A stretch of 64,000 nucleotides of DNA from Lantana camara (taxonomy: Eukaryota > Streptophyta > Magnoliopsida > Lamiales > Verbenaceae), in NCBI GenBank assembly GCA_037501455.1, contig CM074855.1, positions 28,299,501 to 28,363,500 on the forward strand, in the 5' to 3' direction. The stretch's first letter is position 1; every line of letters starts with the position of its first letter. Below the pieces are notes generated by a model. That model made no database searches and was not told the DNA's origin. It saw only the letters and a program-made list of their open reading frames with translations. The position numbers were made by a program, and so were the translations under genes. Of this stretch, positions 43,552 to 54,999 are shown in pieces.

Positions 43552-44810
43552 ATGCATTTCATGGAAATTCCTTGTTTTTCCTTTGCTCTACTTCTGTTAC
43601 TCAATAGCATTTCACTCTGCTCAGGCAGAACTCTTTTCAATCTAACTACAGATCATGATGCATTGCTTGCCTTTAGAAATTCCATCACTTCAGACCCTAA
43701 TGCTATTTTGGCTAAGAACTGGTCCGCGAACACATCATTCTCTAGCTGGATTGGTGTTTCATGTGGTGCCAAACATTTACGAGTTACATCCTTAGATCTT
43801 TCTAGTTTCCACATCGGTGGAACTATTGCTCCTCATCTTGGAAACTTAACATTTCTTCAATCTTTGGACATTAGTTCCAATTTTTCACAGGGTTGATACC
43901 TCAAGAGTTGTCAAATTTGCGGCGTTTAAAGGAGTTAAATTTGGAGAATAACAACTTGACAGGTTCCATACCATATGACATCTTCAACTTGTCTTCTATG
44001 AGAAGCATTAATTCTAAGCCGATTACAGATAATTACTAACGCCCCCTGAGGTTTGGCGTTAATACAGAATACCCCCTGAGGTATTGGAAATTACGAACTC
44101 CCCCCCCCCCCCCCCCCCCCCCCCCTGAGAGAAAAATCCGTGCATTGATATCATCAATTTTAGATGGTGTGATTAATGGTCGGTGATATTTGTAGGCAAG
44201 GGTAAGCAAGGGTGTACAAAATTCGTCCATTAACATCATCAATTTTAGACGATATGATTAACGATCGGTTCTATTTGTAAGCAAGGATGTACTATTCAGG
44301 GGGGAGTTCGTAATTTTCGAAACCTCAGGGGGTATTCTGTAATAACGCCAAACCTCATGGGGGGGTTCGTAACTATCCCTTTAGATTAAATGATCTATCC
44401 GGTAGTCTCCCAAATGATATATGCAACTATATTATTCCGAAACTACAACTGTTGTATCTCTCAGCGAACCAACTCTCGGGACAAATTTCTCAAAATATAT
44501 ACAAGTGTAGAGAGCTTAAAAAGATACGTTTATCTCCTAATAATTTCATAGGTATGATCCCACCGGTCTTATATGGTTGATTCAAATTATACCGGAATCA
44601 AATATTCATGCACAAAATCCAAAATGTTTGTTTAATACTATATCAATCTTCGTACTATTGCAGGTGAATTGCCACAAGAGCTTGCGAATATTTCTTACCT
44701 CGAGAAAATATATGCCGCCAGCAATTCCTTGTATGGTTCCATGCCATCCTGGCTATTCAATATGTCAAACTTAAAGGGAAATTTTCTGGTACTCTCCCTA
44801 TAATTATTGG
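43552..44810 (+). pseudogene. LRR receptor-kinase ectodomain pseudogene
   Basis: The start MHFMEIPCFSFALLLLLNSI is a signal peptide. It is followed by the LRR N-terminal domain (TTDHDALLAFRNSITSDPNA, WIGVSC) and leucine-rich repeats (RVTSLDLSS, HLGNLTFLQSLDI). A frameshift near 43885 moves on to GLIPQELSNLRRLKELNLEN; a MITE at about 44028-44377 interrupts the next repeat; repeats resume at LRLNDLSGSLPNDICNY and SANQLSGQISQNIYKCRELK, with stop at 44580. Another fragment (ELPQELANISYLEKIYAASN) follows at about 44665-44800. No transmembrane or kinase part is present. The family matches FLS2/EFR-like class XII receptor kinases in style; ligand unknown. Confidence 0.8.
44028..44377 (+). mobile_element. 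MITE with MULE-type inverted repeats, in the LRR pseudogene
   Basis: About 350 bases with inverted ends: left has TTACTAACGCCCCCTGAGGT and TACAGAATACCCCCTGAGGT; right has the reverse complement forms with AGTTCGTAATTTTCGAAACC. The wording (CCCCTGAGGTTTG, TAATTACA-like, GGAAATTACG) parallels the terminal repeats of the MULE at 37423-42590. It contains a C26 tract at about 44101-44126. I see no convincing target duplication. Confidence 0.7.
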
Positions 44811-45174
44811 ACTTTCACTTTTCAATCTTGAAATAGTTTGTGTCCATTTAACTTGCATCAATTCCAAAGTTATACAAAGACCAAATATAAATCGAATAAT
44901 TCCAAAGTTACCCAAAAATATATATATTTTTTCACTTGTCCTTTGTTTCTCCTTTCTGTAGACGCCAGAATTTTTTTTTAAGCAACATATTTGTTCTTTT
45001 CAATCATATTGTCAACACTCTTCATATAAACTTTTGCAGTTTTGCAATTTCATGGATTAGATCTAATTCAGATGTAGGCCCATACTCTTAACTTAACCTT
45101 TAAGTCCAATCGAATTAGATCACTTTAATATTTTTGGGTCAAATTTTATTATGATAGATATAATACATACAATT
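44811..45174. other. AT-rich stretch, no gene seen
   Basis: Nothing recognised between the LRR fragments and the miniature LTR element. Confidence 0.5.
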
Positions 45175-46314
45175 TGATATGGACGAATATACACGATTGA
45201 TATGGACGAATATACACGATATCAAGAGAGACGAGTTGGAATTGGATAGGATTAACATCAATATTTACGATATGTATTAGTTGATTTATTTTAGTCTAGG
45301 ATAGCTTTAATACTACGTTGTTTATTTCCTTACATTATTTATTTCCTTAGGAGGTCTTTTATTATATATTGTTCTTCTTGTATTATTTTACGTATCAGAA
45401 ATAATATTATAAGTTCTTAATCTATCTCTCGCAAGTCTCTTTCTCTCCTAAGTTTCGCCGGCCGGTCGGTCATACCGGATTATCTTCCTCCCTCTCATCT
45501 ATAATCTCTTCTCTCCTAAATTTCACCGGCCGGTCGGTCTTTACCGGATTATCCCTCTATCTCATCCCCCTTTTCTTACGAGCCCGAGACTGCTCTAAAG
45601 TCTCTTGGGATACGAATACGTATCACTGGTGCTTTCATTGATTTTTTGACGATGTCTCAAGTAATTAGCGAGGAACGTTTCAAAGAGTTTGAGCAACAAA
45701 TTGATGTGCAGATGGTTTCCCAAAACGCGGGTATGCAACAGAATTTGCAGCAATTAACACAACCGATTTAGAAATCGCAACACTATTTGATGATTTTTCT
45801 GGTTGGCAATGTTCGACGGGTTGTGCCTAAGTTACACCTTGAGGACAAGCTGGTTTTTGATGGGCAAGAAAGTGATATGGACGGATATATACGATATCAA
45901 GAGAGACGAGTTGGAATTGGATATGATTAATATCAATATTTACGATATGTATTAGTTGGTTTATTTTAGTCTAGGATAGCTTTAATACTAAGTTGTTTAT
46001 TTCCTTACATTATTTATTTACTTAGGAGTCCATAGTTGTTAGACGTCTTTTATTATATATTGTTCTTCTTGAATTATTCTACGTATCAGAAATAATATTG
46101 TAAGTTCCTAATCTATCTCTCTTAAGTCTCTTTCTCTCCTAAGTTTCGCCGGCCGGTCGGTCATACCGGATTATCTTCCTCCCTCTCATCTACAATCTCT
46201 TCTCTCCGAAATTTCACCGGTTGATCGGTCTTTACTGGATTATCCCTCTATCTCATCCCTTTTTCTTACGAGCCCGAGACTGCCCTAAAGTCTCTTGGGA
46301 TACGGGTACGTATC
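45175..46314 (+). mobile_element. Miniature LTR retrotransposon (deletion derivative of the Reina-like family)
   Basis: Two LTRs, 45198-45625 and 45873-46314, run TGATATGGACG...TACGTATCA and enclose only 247 bases. A PBS-like TGGTGCTTTCATTGA starts at 45627. The interior starts with a gag beginning (MSQVISEERFKEFEQQIDVQ) and ends with LHLEDKLVFDG, the pol end of this family (compare LNLEDKV at 33180-33893), so almost all of gag-pol was deleted. A 23-base tandem duplication precedes the left LTR (45175-45197 and 45198-45220). LTR text matches the Reina-like LTR (CCGGCCGG, CGGATTATCC). Confidence 0.8.
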
Positions 46315-46329
46315 ATAAATGACATTGTC

Positions 46330-46990
46330 TTGATTTTTAGTTGCTTCTCGAAAAATATCAGGTGCGAAAAACTATTCTGGGTCATTGTCAATAGAAATTA
46401 GGGAAACATTAACTCAAAGCCAAAATTCTTAACTCTTTCTCCTCCCGCAAACTTAACATCTTCAAAGAATCTAGCATTACTCATCTCAAATATGGTGTTC
46501 TTGACTTGCCATAGTGGGTACTCTATTGAATATGTATGTTGCGGCCTTTTGATGCCTCTCCCTGGAGTAATCCAGGTAAGGTAGAATGACTAGTCATACT
46601 TTTGACATATCCTAAAGTGTTCAGTTTCATCTTTTAACTACACCATTCATAGTGAACGAACCCGACATAGTATACTGAGGGATGATACCACTTTTCTCTG
46701 GAAATCTCGCAAACTAACCTGGACGTATCTGCCTTAATTTTTACCATCACGATCAAATCTAACGCTTTTTATATATATTTTTTTAATTTGATCCTCAACT
46801 TCAACCATATAGTTTTTCAACACATTCAATTATTTGCGATTTTTCATCAATGAGATAAAGGTAACCACATCTTGAATAATTATCTATAAATGTATAGCAA
46901 ATGCCACGCTTTATTACCATAGTGCCCCAAAAAGCTTTTGGAATGTCACACTTTATTACCATAAAACTTAAGAGATTGGATTTGTCTCAC
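46330..46990 (-). pseudogene. Ty1/copia integrase fragment (family 2), heavily decayed
   Basis: Minus-strand reading in broken frames shows TFIDNYSRCGYLYLIDEKSQ, the core start of copia integrase, then GSFTMNGVVKR and FNRVPTMASQ. Stops are frequent. It has no continuity with the copia remnant to its right. Confidence 0.65.
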
Positions 46991-47282
46991 TTTTGAACCT
47001 CTCTCTTCTGACCAGGGTACTTTGAGCAGTAAGGGGAGCGGGCGTGGGGACCCTTAACGCATATTCTAGGTTTATGATTTCGAGAGTGACGAGAAAACTC
47101 TCTTGCCATACCTTAAATTTCATGTCATTCAGCATGGGGATGAAGTTGAAACTAATAGTGATATAAGCAGTAAAACCAGGAGTCGAATATAAAGCAGCAC
47201 AAACAAAAATACAAGCTTACATAAGTACTTGAACATAACCAAAATGAACTAATAAACTTAAATAATAATAAACACGCCTATT
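46991..47282. other. Stretch between copia fragments, unrecognised
   Basis: No recognisable coding sequence. It separates the integrase fragment from the RT start of the second copia element and may be inserted DNA. Confidence 0.35.
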
Positions 47283-49592
47283 GATTTGTGTCCTTTGGGT
47301 AATACAGTGAGTTTTTACGTGTTTTTTTTCTCAATGGTCTTAATATCATTTTCCATTGCATTTCTTAATTTTTTATCTTGTATCGCCTTCTAAAAGTTTA
47401 ATGGTTGAGAATTAGCAAAAAGGCAGAATAAGGCGAGATCGTTTTTCCCTTCAGTGGTTTCATATATCCCGCAAGTCTCTCATGTGTGGTGTCCTTGAGC
47501 TTGAACTTTGTAGATTTTCATGATCGTTGGGTTTAGCGAGGATTAAGGAGTCACGAATTCTTCATGTGGTTGTCCAACAACCAGTTCCTTATTTTCATTG
47601 AAAAAGTAAGGTTGGAGATTGTAATTCTCTTCATGAGCATTCCACTCCCAAACACCCTCTTCATCAAATTCCACGTCAAAGCTGATGACCGTCTTCATAT
47701 TGCTTGGATTATATAATGTTGTAGCCTTTGCAGCTCTCATATACCCGATGAAGGCAAACTTCGTGCTCTGATCATCTAGCTTGGTTCTTCTTATGTCTGC
47801 TACATGTGTATAGGCAAAACTCCCAAAGATTTTGAAGTGCGAGACGCTTAACTTTCTTCCACACTATGCTTCTTGTGATGTCATTTCCGACACACTTCTT
47901 GTCAGAGATTGGGTCATCAAGTACACGCCGTGGCTACTACTTCTGCCTAGAAATCCTTTCACATATTGTTGCTTTTGAGCATAACCGAGGTGTAACCATA
48001 GTTCTATTCTTTCTCTTTATCACTCCATTTTGTTGGGATGATCCCGAAACTGTTAAAAGTCGGTGGATTCTATTCTTCTGAAGAACTCCCAAAAATCTCT
48101 CGAATTGAATTCACCACCTCGATCGGAACTCATGACTTTGATCTCATGCCCACTTTTCTTTTTCACTGACATCTTGAGTTGCTTGAATACTTTGAATACT
48201 TTTGATTTTTGTTTCAAAAAATAAGGTAAGGTTTAAGGCATTTGGCCACATCAGTTTGAATGTTAAACATAAACATTCTATTTCTTGATAATGAAACTTT
48301 AACAATTAAATTATTTTGATTATCTTTTGTTGAGAGACTATAATTTTTTCAATAGGATAATACAGTCTTTTTCTCTAAAAGTTGTCCCAAACTTCAAATA
48401 TTATTTCTCATGTTGGGCACGTAATAAATATTTGAGATAAGTTGCTTTTCGTTCTTTAGGTGGATAAAGATATTACTGTTACCCTTTACCGAAATTTGCT
48501 ATTTGTTACCAAGGGAGATTTTGTTATTGATTGTCACGTCTAATTGCATAAACATCTCCCTTTTTCCACAAATGTGGTTGCTATTTTTGGTGTCAAGGTA
48601 CCATGTGCTATCTTGATTCTCCATATTTTCTTTGCATGCTAGTAGAAATGTACCGTCTTCTTGATTTATTTCTTCCATGTAATGGGCCTCTTCTTCAACG
48701 GGGGTCCTCAATTCTCGGCACTCATATGCAAAAATTACAAAAATGTACCCGTCTTTAACAATTGTAGCATCGAGCTTGAGGTTTGTCTTGTTTTGGCCTC
48801 AAGTTGCCTCCATTGCCACCACTTGTTGAACTTTCTCTTCTATTTTGACTGTTATTGTATGAACCTTTTCTTCCTCGACAACAACAACATCGTACTTGGC
48901 CATGTCCACTTCCTCGTTGACTTCTCTCATTCTTAAACTTTTCTTCTTTCTCCTTGATATTGACTTGCATTTTGAGAAATTACTCTTGAATTTCCTCTTG
49001 TCTCTTCTGTTTCTCTTCATAGGTTTGTAGCGATCTAGGAGTTGTTTGATTCTTACCTCCTTCAAATTCTTTATTTCTTTATAAGTCACTACGATATAGA
49101 TGAATTTGAGATTCAAAACTAGTAGTATGTTCTCCTGATTCTCACATCATCAAATTTTCTTTGTCCATTTTCAATTAGTTAGTAATAAAAAATATTCTTG
49201 GAAAGTAATTGGAGACAGACTTACCCTGCTTCATATGCAAAGTTCAGATTCTCAAATTTTCTTTGCTTGTTTCGCTCGTTAATATGATACTAGGAGTTCC
49301 TCTCATTCTTTCTTTTTCATAGTTGCACTCAACACCTTCTCGAAACTTTCCTTATTTAAAGCTTTATAGATGATGTAGAGAGCCTTCTTGTCTCTCATTC
49401 TCAAATCTTTTATATCCCTTTCAATCTCAGAAAGGGCAGCATCATCCTTAGGTTCATTGTAACCTTTAACAACAGTGTCTCATACATCTTATGCTTCTAA
49501 TGGAGCCTTCATCCTAATACTCCAATTATCATAATTTTTTTTTTTTTTGTTAGTATAGGAACTTGAAGGAAAGTCATTCCACTACCACTCAT
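47283..49592 (-). pseudogene. Ty1/copia gag-protease-integrase remnant (family 1)
   Basis: Gag starts at about 49592 (MSGSGMTFLQVP, then NYDNWSIRMKA, the copia gag signature). Its zinc-finger region is near 48760 (ARCYNC, then broken). The protease segment 48711-48499 reads DSTWYLDTKNSNHICGKREM, with Lys in place of the Gly of the active-site D-T-G. Integrase C-terminal part: FGSFAYTHVADIRRTKLDDQ, FIGY, then VISFDVEFDEEGVWEW (47740-47543). A few codons of RT (AIQDKKLRNAMENDIKTIEK) end at about 47283. Integrase core and most of RT are lost, and frames change often. Confidence 0.8.
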
Positions 49593-49624
49593 TTTCTCAA
49601 ACTTTGACTTTAGTACCACTTTAT

Positions 49625-49983
49625 TGAAAGGGGGGAGATTATTATTTAGTGGGGAGATGGAATTTTAGAAAGAGAGCTTAAGAATTTTAGTGTAGAAGAT
49701 GAGAAAAGGACTAGAGAGAACTTTTTTAGGAGAGGAGAACCTCTTATTACTCAATGAAGATTTTTTGTCTTTGTTTGGTTATAAATGAAGAGGACCTTCT
49801 CTATTTATACCGATCGAAGGAGAGTTCTAATATTATATTTAATTATATCAACTACTCTATTCCTATCTATCTAATTGATTATCTTTCTACACTCATCAAC
49901 ACTAATCACTCTCTAGTATATTCTATTAATTTTAATTAATTAACTTAAATATAAAAATTAAGCTTATTTCCAGCCAATTATCA
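49625..49983 (-). mobile_element. 5' LTR of the copia family 1 element
   Basis: The minus strand reads TGATAATTGG...CCTTTCA, 359 bases with TG/CA ends. It contains a TATA-like TATAAATAG on the minus strand near 49795-49808. A degenerate initiator tRNA PBS (TGGTACTAAAGTC) lies just inside. The next base, 49984, is the end of the Tat-like LTR. Confidence 0.6.
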
Positions 49984-50649
49984 TGATGGTGTCAAAATCT
50001 GGGTTGTGTGCTGGACTGCAGATTAGGACTCCCAATCACCCAAGATATTTGTAGTGTGAGGAGAACTCTGATGCTTTTCCTGAACTGAAAAGGAGATGAC
50101 AAACTTTAACTCAAAGGCCAAAACAGGGGAAGATGAGGGTTGGGCCCATTTTGGCACTCCGACGCTCTACGATTGAGAGTTTTGTGCGTCCCAAAAAACT
50201 TACCTCAACTGGGAGAGGAGAAGGGTTTATATAGGGTCATGGAAACTTCAGTGTGCGCAAGTACACCCTCAGGGAGGTGTGGATCTTGTCTGGTGGGAGA
50301 GGGATGTCCTGTGGCCGGAACAGTACTTTTGCTGCTAAAGCACTGTTTCCCTGTCCCTGACAGATGCTCTGGCGTAGTACTTGGCGTGGCTGCCATTAAT
50401 GCGGCATGTGGAGGTGGTACGCGCATTAATTGTGGTTGTCCAGTAGCACTTGGGTCGGTTTCCTGCTGGGTCGCGCCTTTGTGGGTCGAAAGGGGACTCT
50501 TGGTCGCGGGGTATCGCTGTTTGGCTTGTGCGATTGTCCAAGTGCTGGGTCGAATGATCGCAGGCGTGGGTCAGATAAAGGGGCTGACGTGGCGCAGGCT
50601 GCCAATGACACCTGGTGCTCCGTCATACCTCCCGATTTGCCCCTTATCA
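49984..50649 (-). mobile_element. 3' LTR of the Tat-like element
   Basis: TGATAAGGGG...GACACCATCA on the minus strand, 666 bases. It matches 59354-59743 over their shared length. The minus-strand TATA box TATATAAA is at 50226-50233 (and 59626-59633 in the other copy), and a strong donor-like GAGGTAAGT lies downstream, suggesting an intron in the leader. Confidence 0.85.
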
Positions 50650-50661
50650 TCTCCCCCCCAG
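50650..50661 (-). other. Polypurine tract of the Tat-like element
   Basis: The minus strand TGGGGGGGAGA sits immediately before the LTR start TGATAAGG. Confidence 0.8.
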
Positions 50662-51091
50662 GTCTGGTGGCACTCAGCAAGTGGCGACGAACCTTGAGGA
50701 AAGCGTTGTGATTGCTGAGGAAAAGAGGGAAGATGGGTGATGCAATCTTCTGAGATAAGCTGGGTCGCGCGGGGATGCTGCTCGAGCCAGGCTGCGGTGA
50801 GCTAGGACTAGCGAGCCAGCTTCCATCAACCCAGGAGTTACCAACCCAGAGGATCGGCGGGCAGACGGTGGCTATCACGCGCGTATGCCAGCTATGTTCC
50901 ACTGGGCGGGAAATTCTGGAGCCCTCCTGCATCAGTGTAATGATTGCTCTTTTTGAATTTTTGCACTCTTGGCACAAACTCTGAAGAGACGGGCCGCCGC
51001 AACCGTTGGATGATGAAACACATCTACTTACTTGTGAGTTACTCCACTGACGCGTGTCTAGGGTTAACTGCACACCAAGCCCCTCTCTTAC

Positions 51092-51100
51092 TATAAAATA
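51092..51100 (+). promoter_or_regulatory. TATA box for the antisense ORF
   Basis: TATAAAATA in CTTACTATAAAATAGGGGAC, about 165 bases before the first ATG at 51266. It points opposite to the element's own transcription. Confidence 0.6.
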
Positions 51101-51265
51101 GGGGACTTAAGCAATTTTCCCCTTTTCACGCTATTTTTCAAACACAAACCCTGAATTGAAGAGTCTCTTACCTTCCGCAACCTCGCGAAATCAACACCTC
51201 CATAGAACATCCCCAACACATTTCAAGGTATGTCCCTTAAACCCTGACATCTCCTTTCCCTAAAA

Positions 51266-52703
51266 ATGGCCCCCAAGAGAAATGCCACTGTACCCGGCGG
51301 GAGCCAACCCAAGGATAAGCAGCAGAGAAACTACTGGCCAAGGGATATTCCGTCGGACCCGGAAGTGTCCGTGGAATTTATTGGGGTAAGACGCCCTGGG
51401 AAACCAAGATAGGAGGATCCCAACACCATAAAATATATCCCCGCAGCGCCTGAAGAGATTGTAGGGTCGATTTTGGGTAGGGAAACCGAGAGCGACCATT
51501 CGATGGAGGAGGAATTCGTACCACCGGGTGGTGACGGGAGAAATGAAGGGTTGACAAAGAGACGGCGGAGAATATGGCCACGAAAATTGAGGAAATATCG
51601 TGAGAGTCGCGGAGGCCTCAACCTCTGGGGTCGAAGAGGAGCCACAGAAGAAAAGTAAAAAAAAAAAAGGGCAGCAAAAGTGCACAAAGTATTACTATGA
51701 GTTCAGGGCTGAGGTTTTGGAAGGTAAGAGTTGGAAGGACGAAGCAGCCAAACTGACCAAGGATCTGGAGGGCATGAAAGTGACCTACATAGGCAAGCTG
51801 AATAAAATGGATAAGGTGCTCAAGGATGCAGCCCTAGAGAAGTCCACCCTGGAGAAGGAAGTAGCAGAACTCAGGGCGGAAAATAAGAGATTGCAAATCG
51901 GGGTCGCCCAACGCCAGAGTTTACTTGACATTGCGGAGAAGAAGACTGAGGCCGCATATGCCAAAGGCAAGCAAGATGGGTGGAAAGATGGGTTCCTGGA
52001 GAGACAGAGAGATGGGACGAAGATGACTCTCTGGACCATTGAAAAATTGATGCCACAGATAAAAGATAACGCTGTGGCGGAGTTCTTACGGTCCAAAGTA
52101 TTTGACTCCGTCTCGGGTACTTTAGGGGTGTCCGACATTGAGACTGGGTTCATGAGATGTTTTTCTCAGACCCATCTCCACCATCTAATTCCTCATAAGC
52201 TACTCAATGACCCCCGAAAACTCAACGCTGCCAACGACTACATCCCAAAAACTCTCCCTGGGGCCTTCCTGGCTCGCGTGGCGATTGACGAGGAAGAAAC
52301 CCAAGAGGTGGCGGAAGGCGAGGGTGAACGCGAGGATGCGGAGCCTGACTGGAGCCAAGTGCCATATGGCTGGGTGGTAGAGTGGGCTGATGCTAAAGCT
52401 GATAAACGCCCTGAATCAGAGATAGAGATGCCCGAGCCAGTAGATCTAGAAAAAGATAAGGAAACATTGCTGGCGGCCTATATTCCTTCAAGCAGTGGGT
52501 CGAAAGATGATGGAATTCAAAACACGGACCCAAACGACCCAGCTTTGGTAATCCCACCATTGGCGATTCTTCCACCAGCCCAAGTGATCCCTGAGAATGA
52601 GCCTGCTCATGCCAATGCCCATCCAACAACAGAGCCCAGTCCACTAGCCTTAATTGAAGAAAACGCTGTTGATTCCCCAGATCCTTCTGTTCCCAACTCT
52701 TGA
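51266..52703 (+). pseudogene. Antisense ORF of the Tat-like element (coiled-coil protein)
   Basis: The likely start is the ATG at 51266 (MAPKRNATVPGGSQPKDKQQ). A TAG at about 51410 and one frame change near 51590 interrupt it; from 51600 to the TGA at 52701-52703 it is open for 367 codons. That part has a Lys-rich stretch, a long coiled coil (LEKEVAELRAENKRLQIGVA, about residues 60-115), a helical middle (TIEKLMPQIKDNAVAEFLRS) and a Pro/Glu-rich tail. Antisense ORFs at this position are known in Retand-type Tat elements; their function is not known. An intron could explain part of the early breaks. Confidence 0.7.
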
Positions 52704-53277
52704 TTCGTGTAGAAAATTTATGATTAGGCTTTGTAATTTCTCTTCCTTGTTTAGCTTGTAAACCATTGGGGCTTGACCCCTTCTGTGAAGGGAAATTGAA
52801 GGAAATTTGTTCCAATTTTGTTTTGTTTAATCACTTTTTCATATTGTTGGCTCGCCCTTGACTTAATTGGAAAAACGGTAATTTGAAATATTTAACCAAG
52901 CATGACTCCAGAAAATTGCTTCAAGTGCTGGCTCGAATTGTACAATAGTCCTGGGTCAAAACGAGTTGTAATGTTTGGACTCACAACTCTAATTCTTGGG
53001 CCGAAAAGAGATATGATCTCTTTTACCTTATACTTATTGGGTGCCTGGCATCCCTCCCCAAGGCATTGATAGGATATCGAATGCGCTCCAATGTAACGAA
53101 CTTAACATATTCTAAGAGGATACTCACTCAGATTCAAATAAAATGCCAAGGTTGACTGGCGCGATAAAACATTCAGATTGACTTAAAGTAAAGAAGCATT
53201 CAGGTTAACAGAAAGTACTTTTATTATCATGAAAAAGTTAAGAAAAGTACAAATAGGACTTACAACCCGAGATAATT
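52704..53277. other. Spacer between antisense ORF and integrase
   Basis: No gene is seen. The first 150 bases are AT-rich and may hold the polyadenylation region of the antisense transcript (TTATGATTAGGCTTTGTAAT near 52726). Confidence 0.45.
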
Positions 53278-54326
53278 TTAAACATAAAACTTCTTGAGGT
53301 TATCGACATTCCAAGACCTGGGGATAGCGTTTCCTTCCATATCCTCAAGATGGTAAGCTCTGTTGTAGCCCACTTCAGCGATGCGATATGGACCCTCCCA
53401 ATTGGGCTGTAACTTGCCCACGTGTTTGGTTACTTCCATCTTTTTGAGAACTAGGTCGCCAATTTGGAAGGCGCTAGGTTTGACGCCTTTGTTGTAGCTT
53501 CGAGCCACTATGGCCCGGTACTGCTGCATGCGTTGGAAACCTTTCTGTTGTATTTCTTCAATGGTGTTGAGCTCGTGTGCTCAGTCTTCTGCATTGCTGG
53601 AGAGCTGGTAGTTGAATACCCTTGTTGTTTGATGTAAGAGCTCTGCTGGGATCATGGCCTTCGACCCATAAACCATCGAGAATGGTGTCAACCCTGTCGC
53701 GGTTCTGGGCATGGTGCGATAGGCCCAAAGGACCCGTCGAGTTCTTCGACCAGGCTCCTTTCTTGGCCTCCCGTCGAGTTCTTCGACCAGGCTTCTTTCT
53801 TGGCCTCCAGCCTGGTTTGGAGGTTTTGGATGATGATGCGGTCGATAACTTCGACCTACCAGTTTGCCTGTGGATGGCCAACTAATGCAAAACGTTGACT
53901 GATTCCTATGTCTGAACAGTAGGACCTAGTGCTGGCACTTTGGAATTGAGTTCCGTTGTCGCAGATTAGGACCCTGAGGACCCCAAACCTACAAATAATA
54001 TTACGCCAGAGGAAGTTCTGGATAACTTTATCTGTGATCTTCACGGCTGGCTGGAGTTCGACCCATTTGGAAAAATACTCAACCGTGACCAGCAAGTATT
54101 ATCATTGGCCCGTTGCGAGTGGTATGGCCAGCAAATATCCACGGGAACCATTTCTGTAGGATTGGTATGGGATGTTGGCGTGCTTCTGGTAGTTGACGGA
54201 TTTACGAGCGTATTCTTTAGCATCCTCATTCAGATTGGGCCAGTAGAACCCATTCCTGGATACTTTCTTTACTAAAGATCGACCGCCTGCATGGTTTCCG
54301 TATTGGCCGCTATGGATTTTATCCAA
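53278..54326 (-). pseudogene. Integrase of the Tat-like element
   Basis: The zinc-binding part has HSGQYGNHAGGRSL, but the Cys pair is lost (VNYQKHAN where C-x2-C is expected). The core follows with FSKWVELQPAVKITDK, FGVLRVLICDNGTQF (second Asp) and GHPQANW then a stop. The C-terminal domain (53529-53278) reads FQIGDLVLKKMEV and WEGPYRIAEVG. Frames change at about 54110 and 53880, and a 37-base tandem duplication at 53735-53808 adds a further frameshift. Confidence 0.85.
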
Positions 54327-54950
54327 AACGCCCTTTTATACAACCTTCCTTCTGAATCCAAGGAATAACTCACCGCTTTGTACCTGAGGCGCCTCGCTGC
54401 GTTTCTATCAGCGGGCAAGACCCCATCCCTAAGGTACAATATAAATTCATCAAGCCAGCAAGGCTCAGCTGGGTCGATAGAGCATATCATTTCTGTCTTG
54501 CCATCAATCATCCTTCCTTTACTTGACAGGTAGATAACATTTTGGTCCTTAGAGCCCCTCATCCCATCCGCAAACTTCGAAAGGGCATCTGCTCGCATGT
54601 TCTCTTCTCGGGGGACTTGCTGCAAGGTGAATTCCTTAAACTCCGCTGCTAAGGATTTGACCTTGGAGAGGTACTTGATCATTGTTTCTTCACATGCCTC
54701 ATAGGAGCCCTGAAATTGGCTCGCCACCAGCTGTGAGTCTGTAATTACAAAAATTCTCTCAATCCCGTGCTCTTTCGCAACTTTGAGGCCAGCAATGAGC
54801 GCCTCATATTCTGCTTCGTTGTTGGTGGCTGGGAAAGCAAGAGAAATGGTGAAATCAAGCTCCTGGCCTTCTGTGCTTATCAGGGATATCCCTACGCCCT
54901 CTCATTGAGAGGTTGAGGAGCCATCGACTGACATGGTCCATAGCACCGAG
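54272..54950 (-). pseudogene. Second (archaeal-type) RNase H of the Tat-like element
   Basis: The fold is seen as WTMSVDGSSTSQ, then a TGA at about 54905, GVGISLISTEGQELDF, NNEAEYEALIAGLKVAKEHG, VITDSQLVASQFQG and LSKFAD. The acidic residues D, E and D are in place. This extra RNase H between the normal RNase H and integrase is a hallmark of the Tat lineage. After it runs the linker DEFILYLRDGVLPADRNAAR towards integrase. Confidence 0.85.
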
Positions 54951-54999
54951 CGTGGGGTTTGCTTGTTTGGGTCGTTCTTCTCAATGAGGAAATCTGCGA

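Noticed and set aside
50140..51073. Long ORFs on both strands at the Tat LTR and promoter region
   Set aside because: They span the LTR, the polypurine tract and the antisense promoter; the GC-rich composition leaves frames open by chance.
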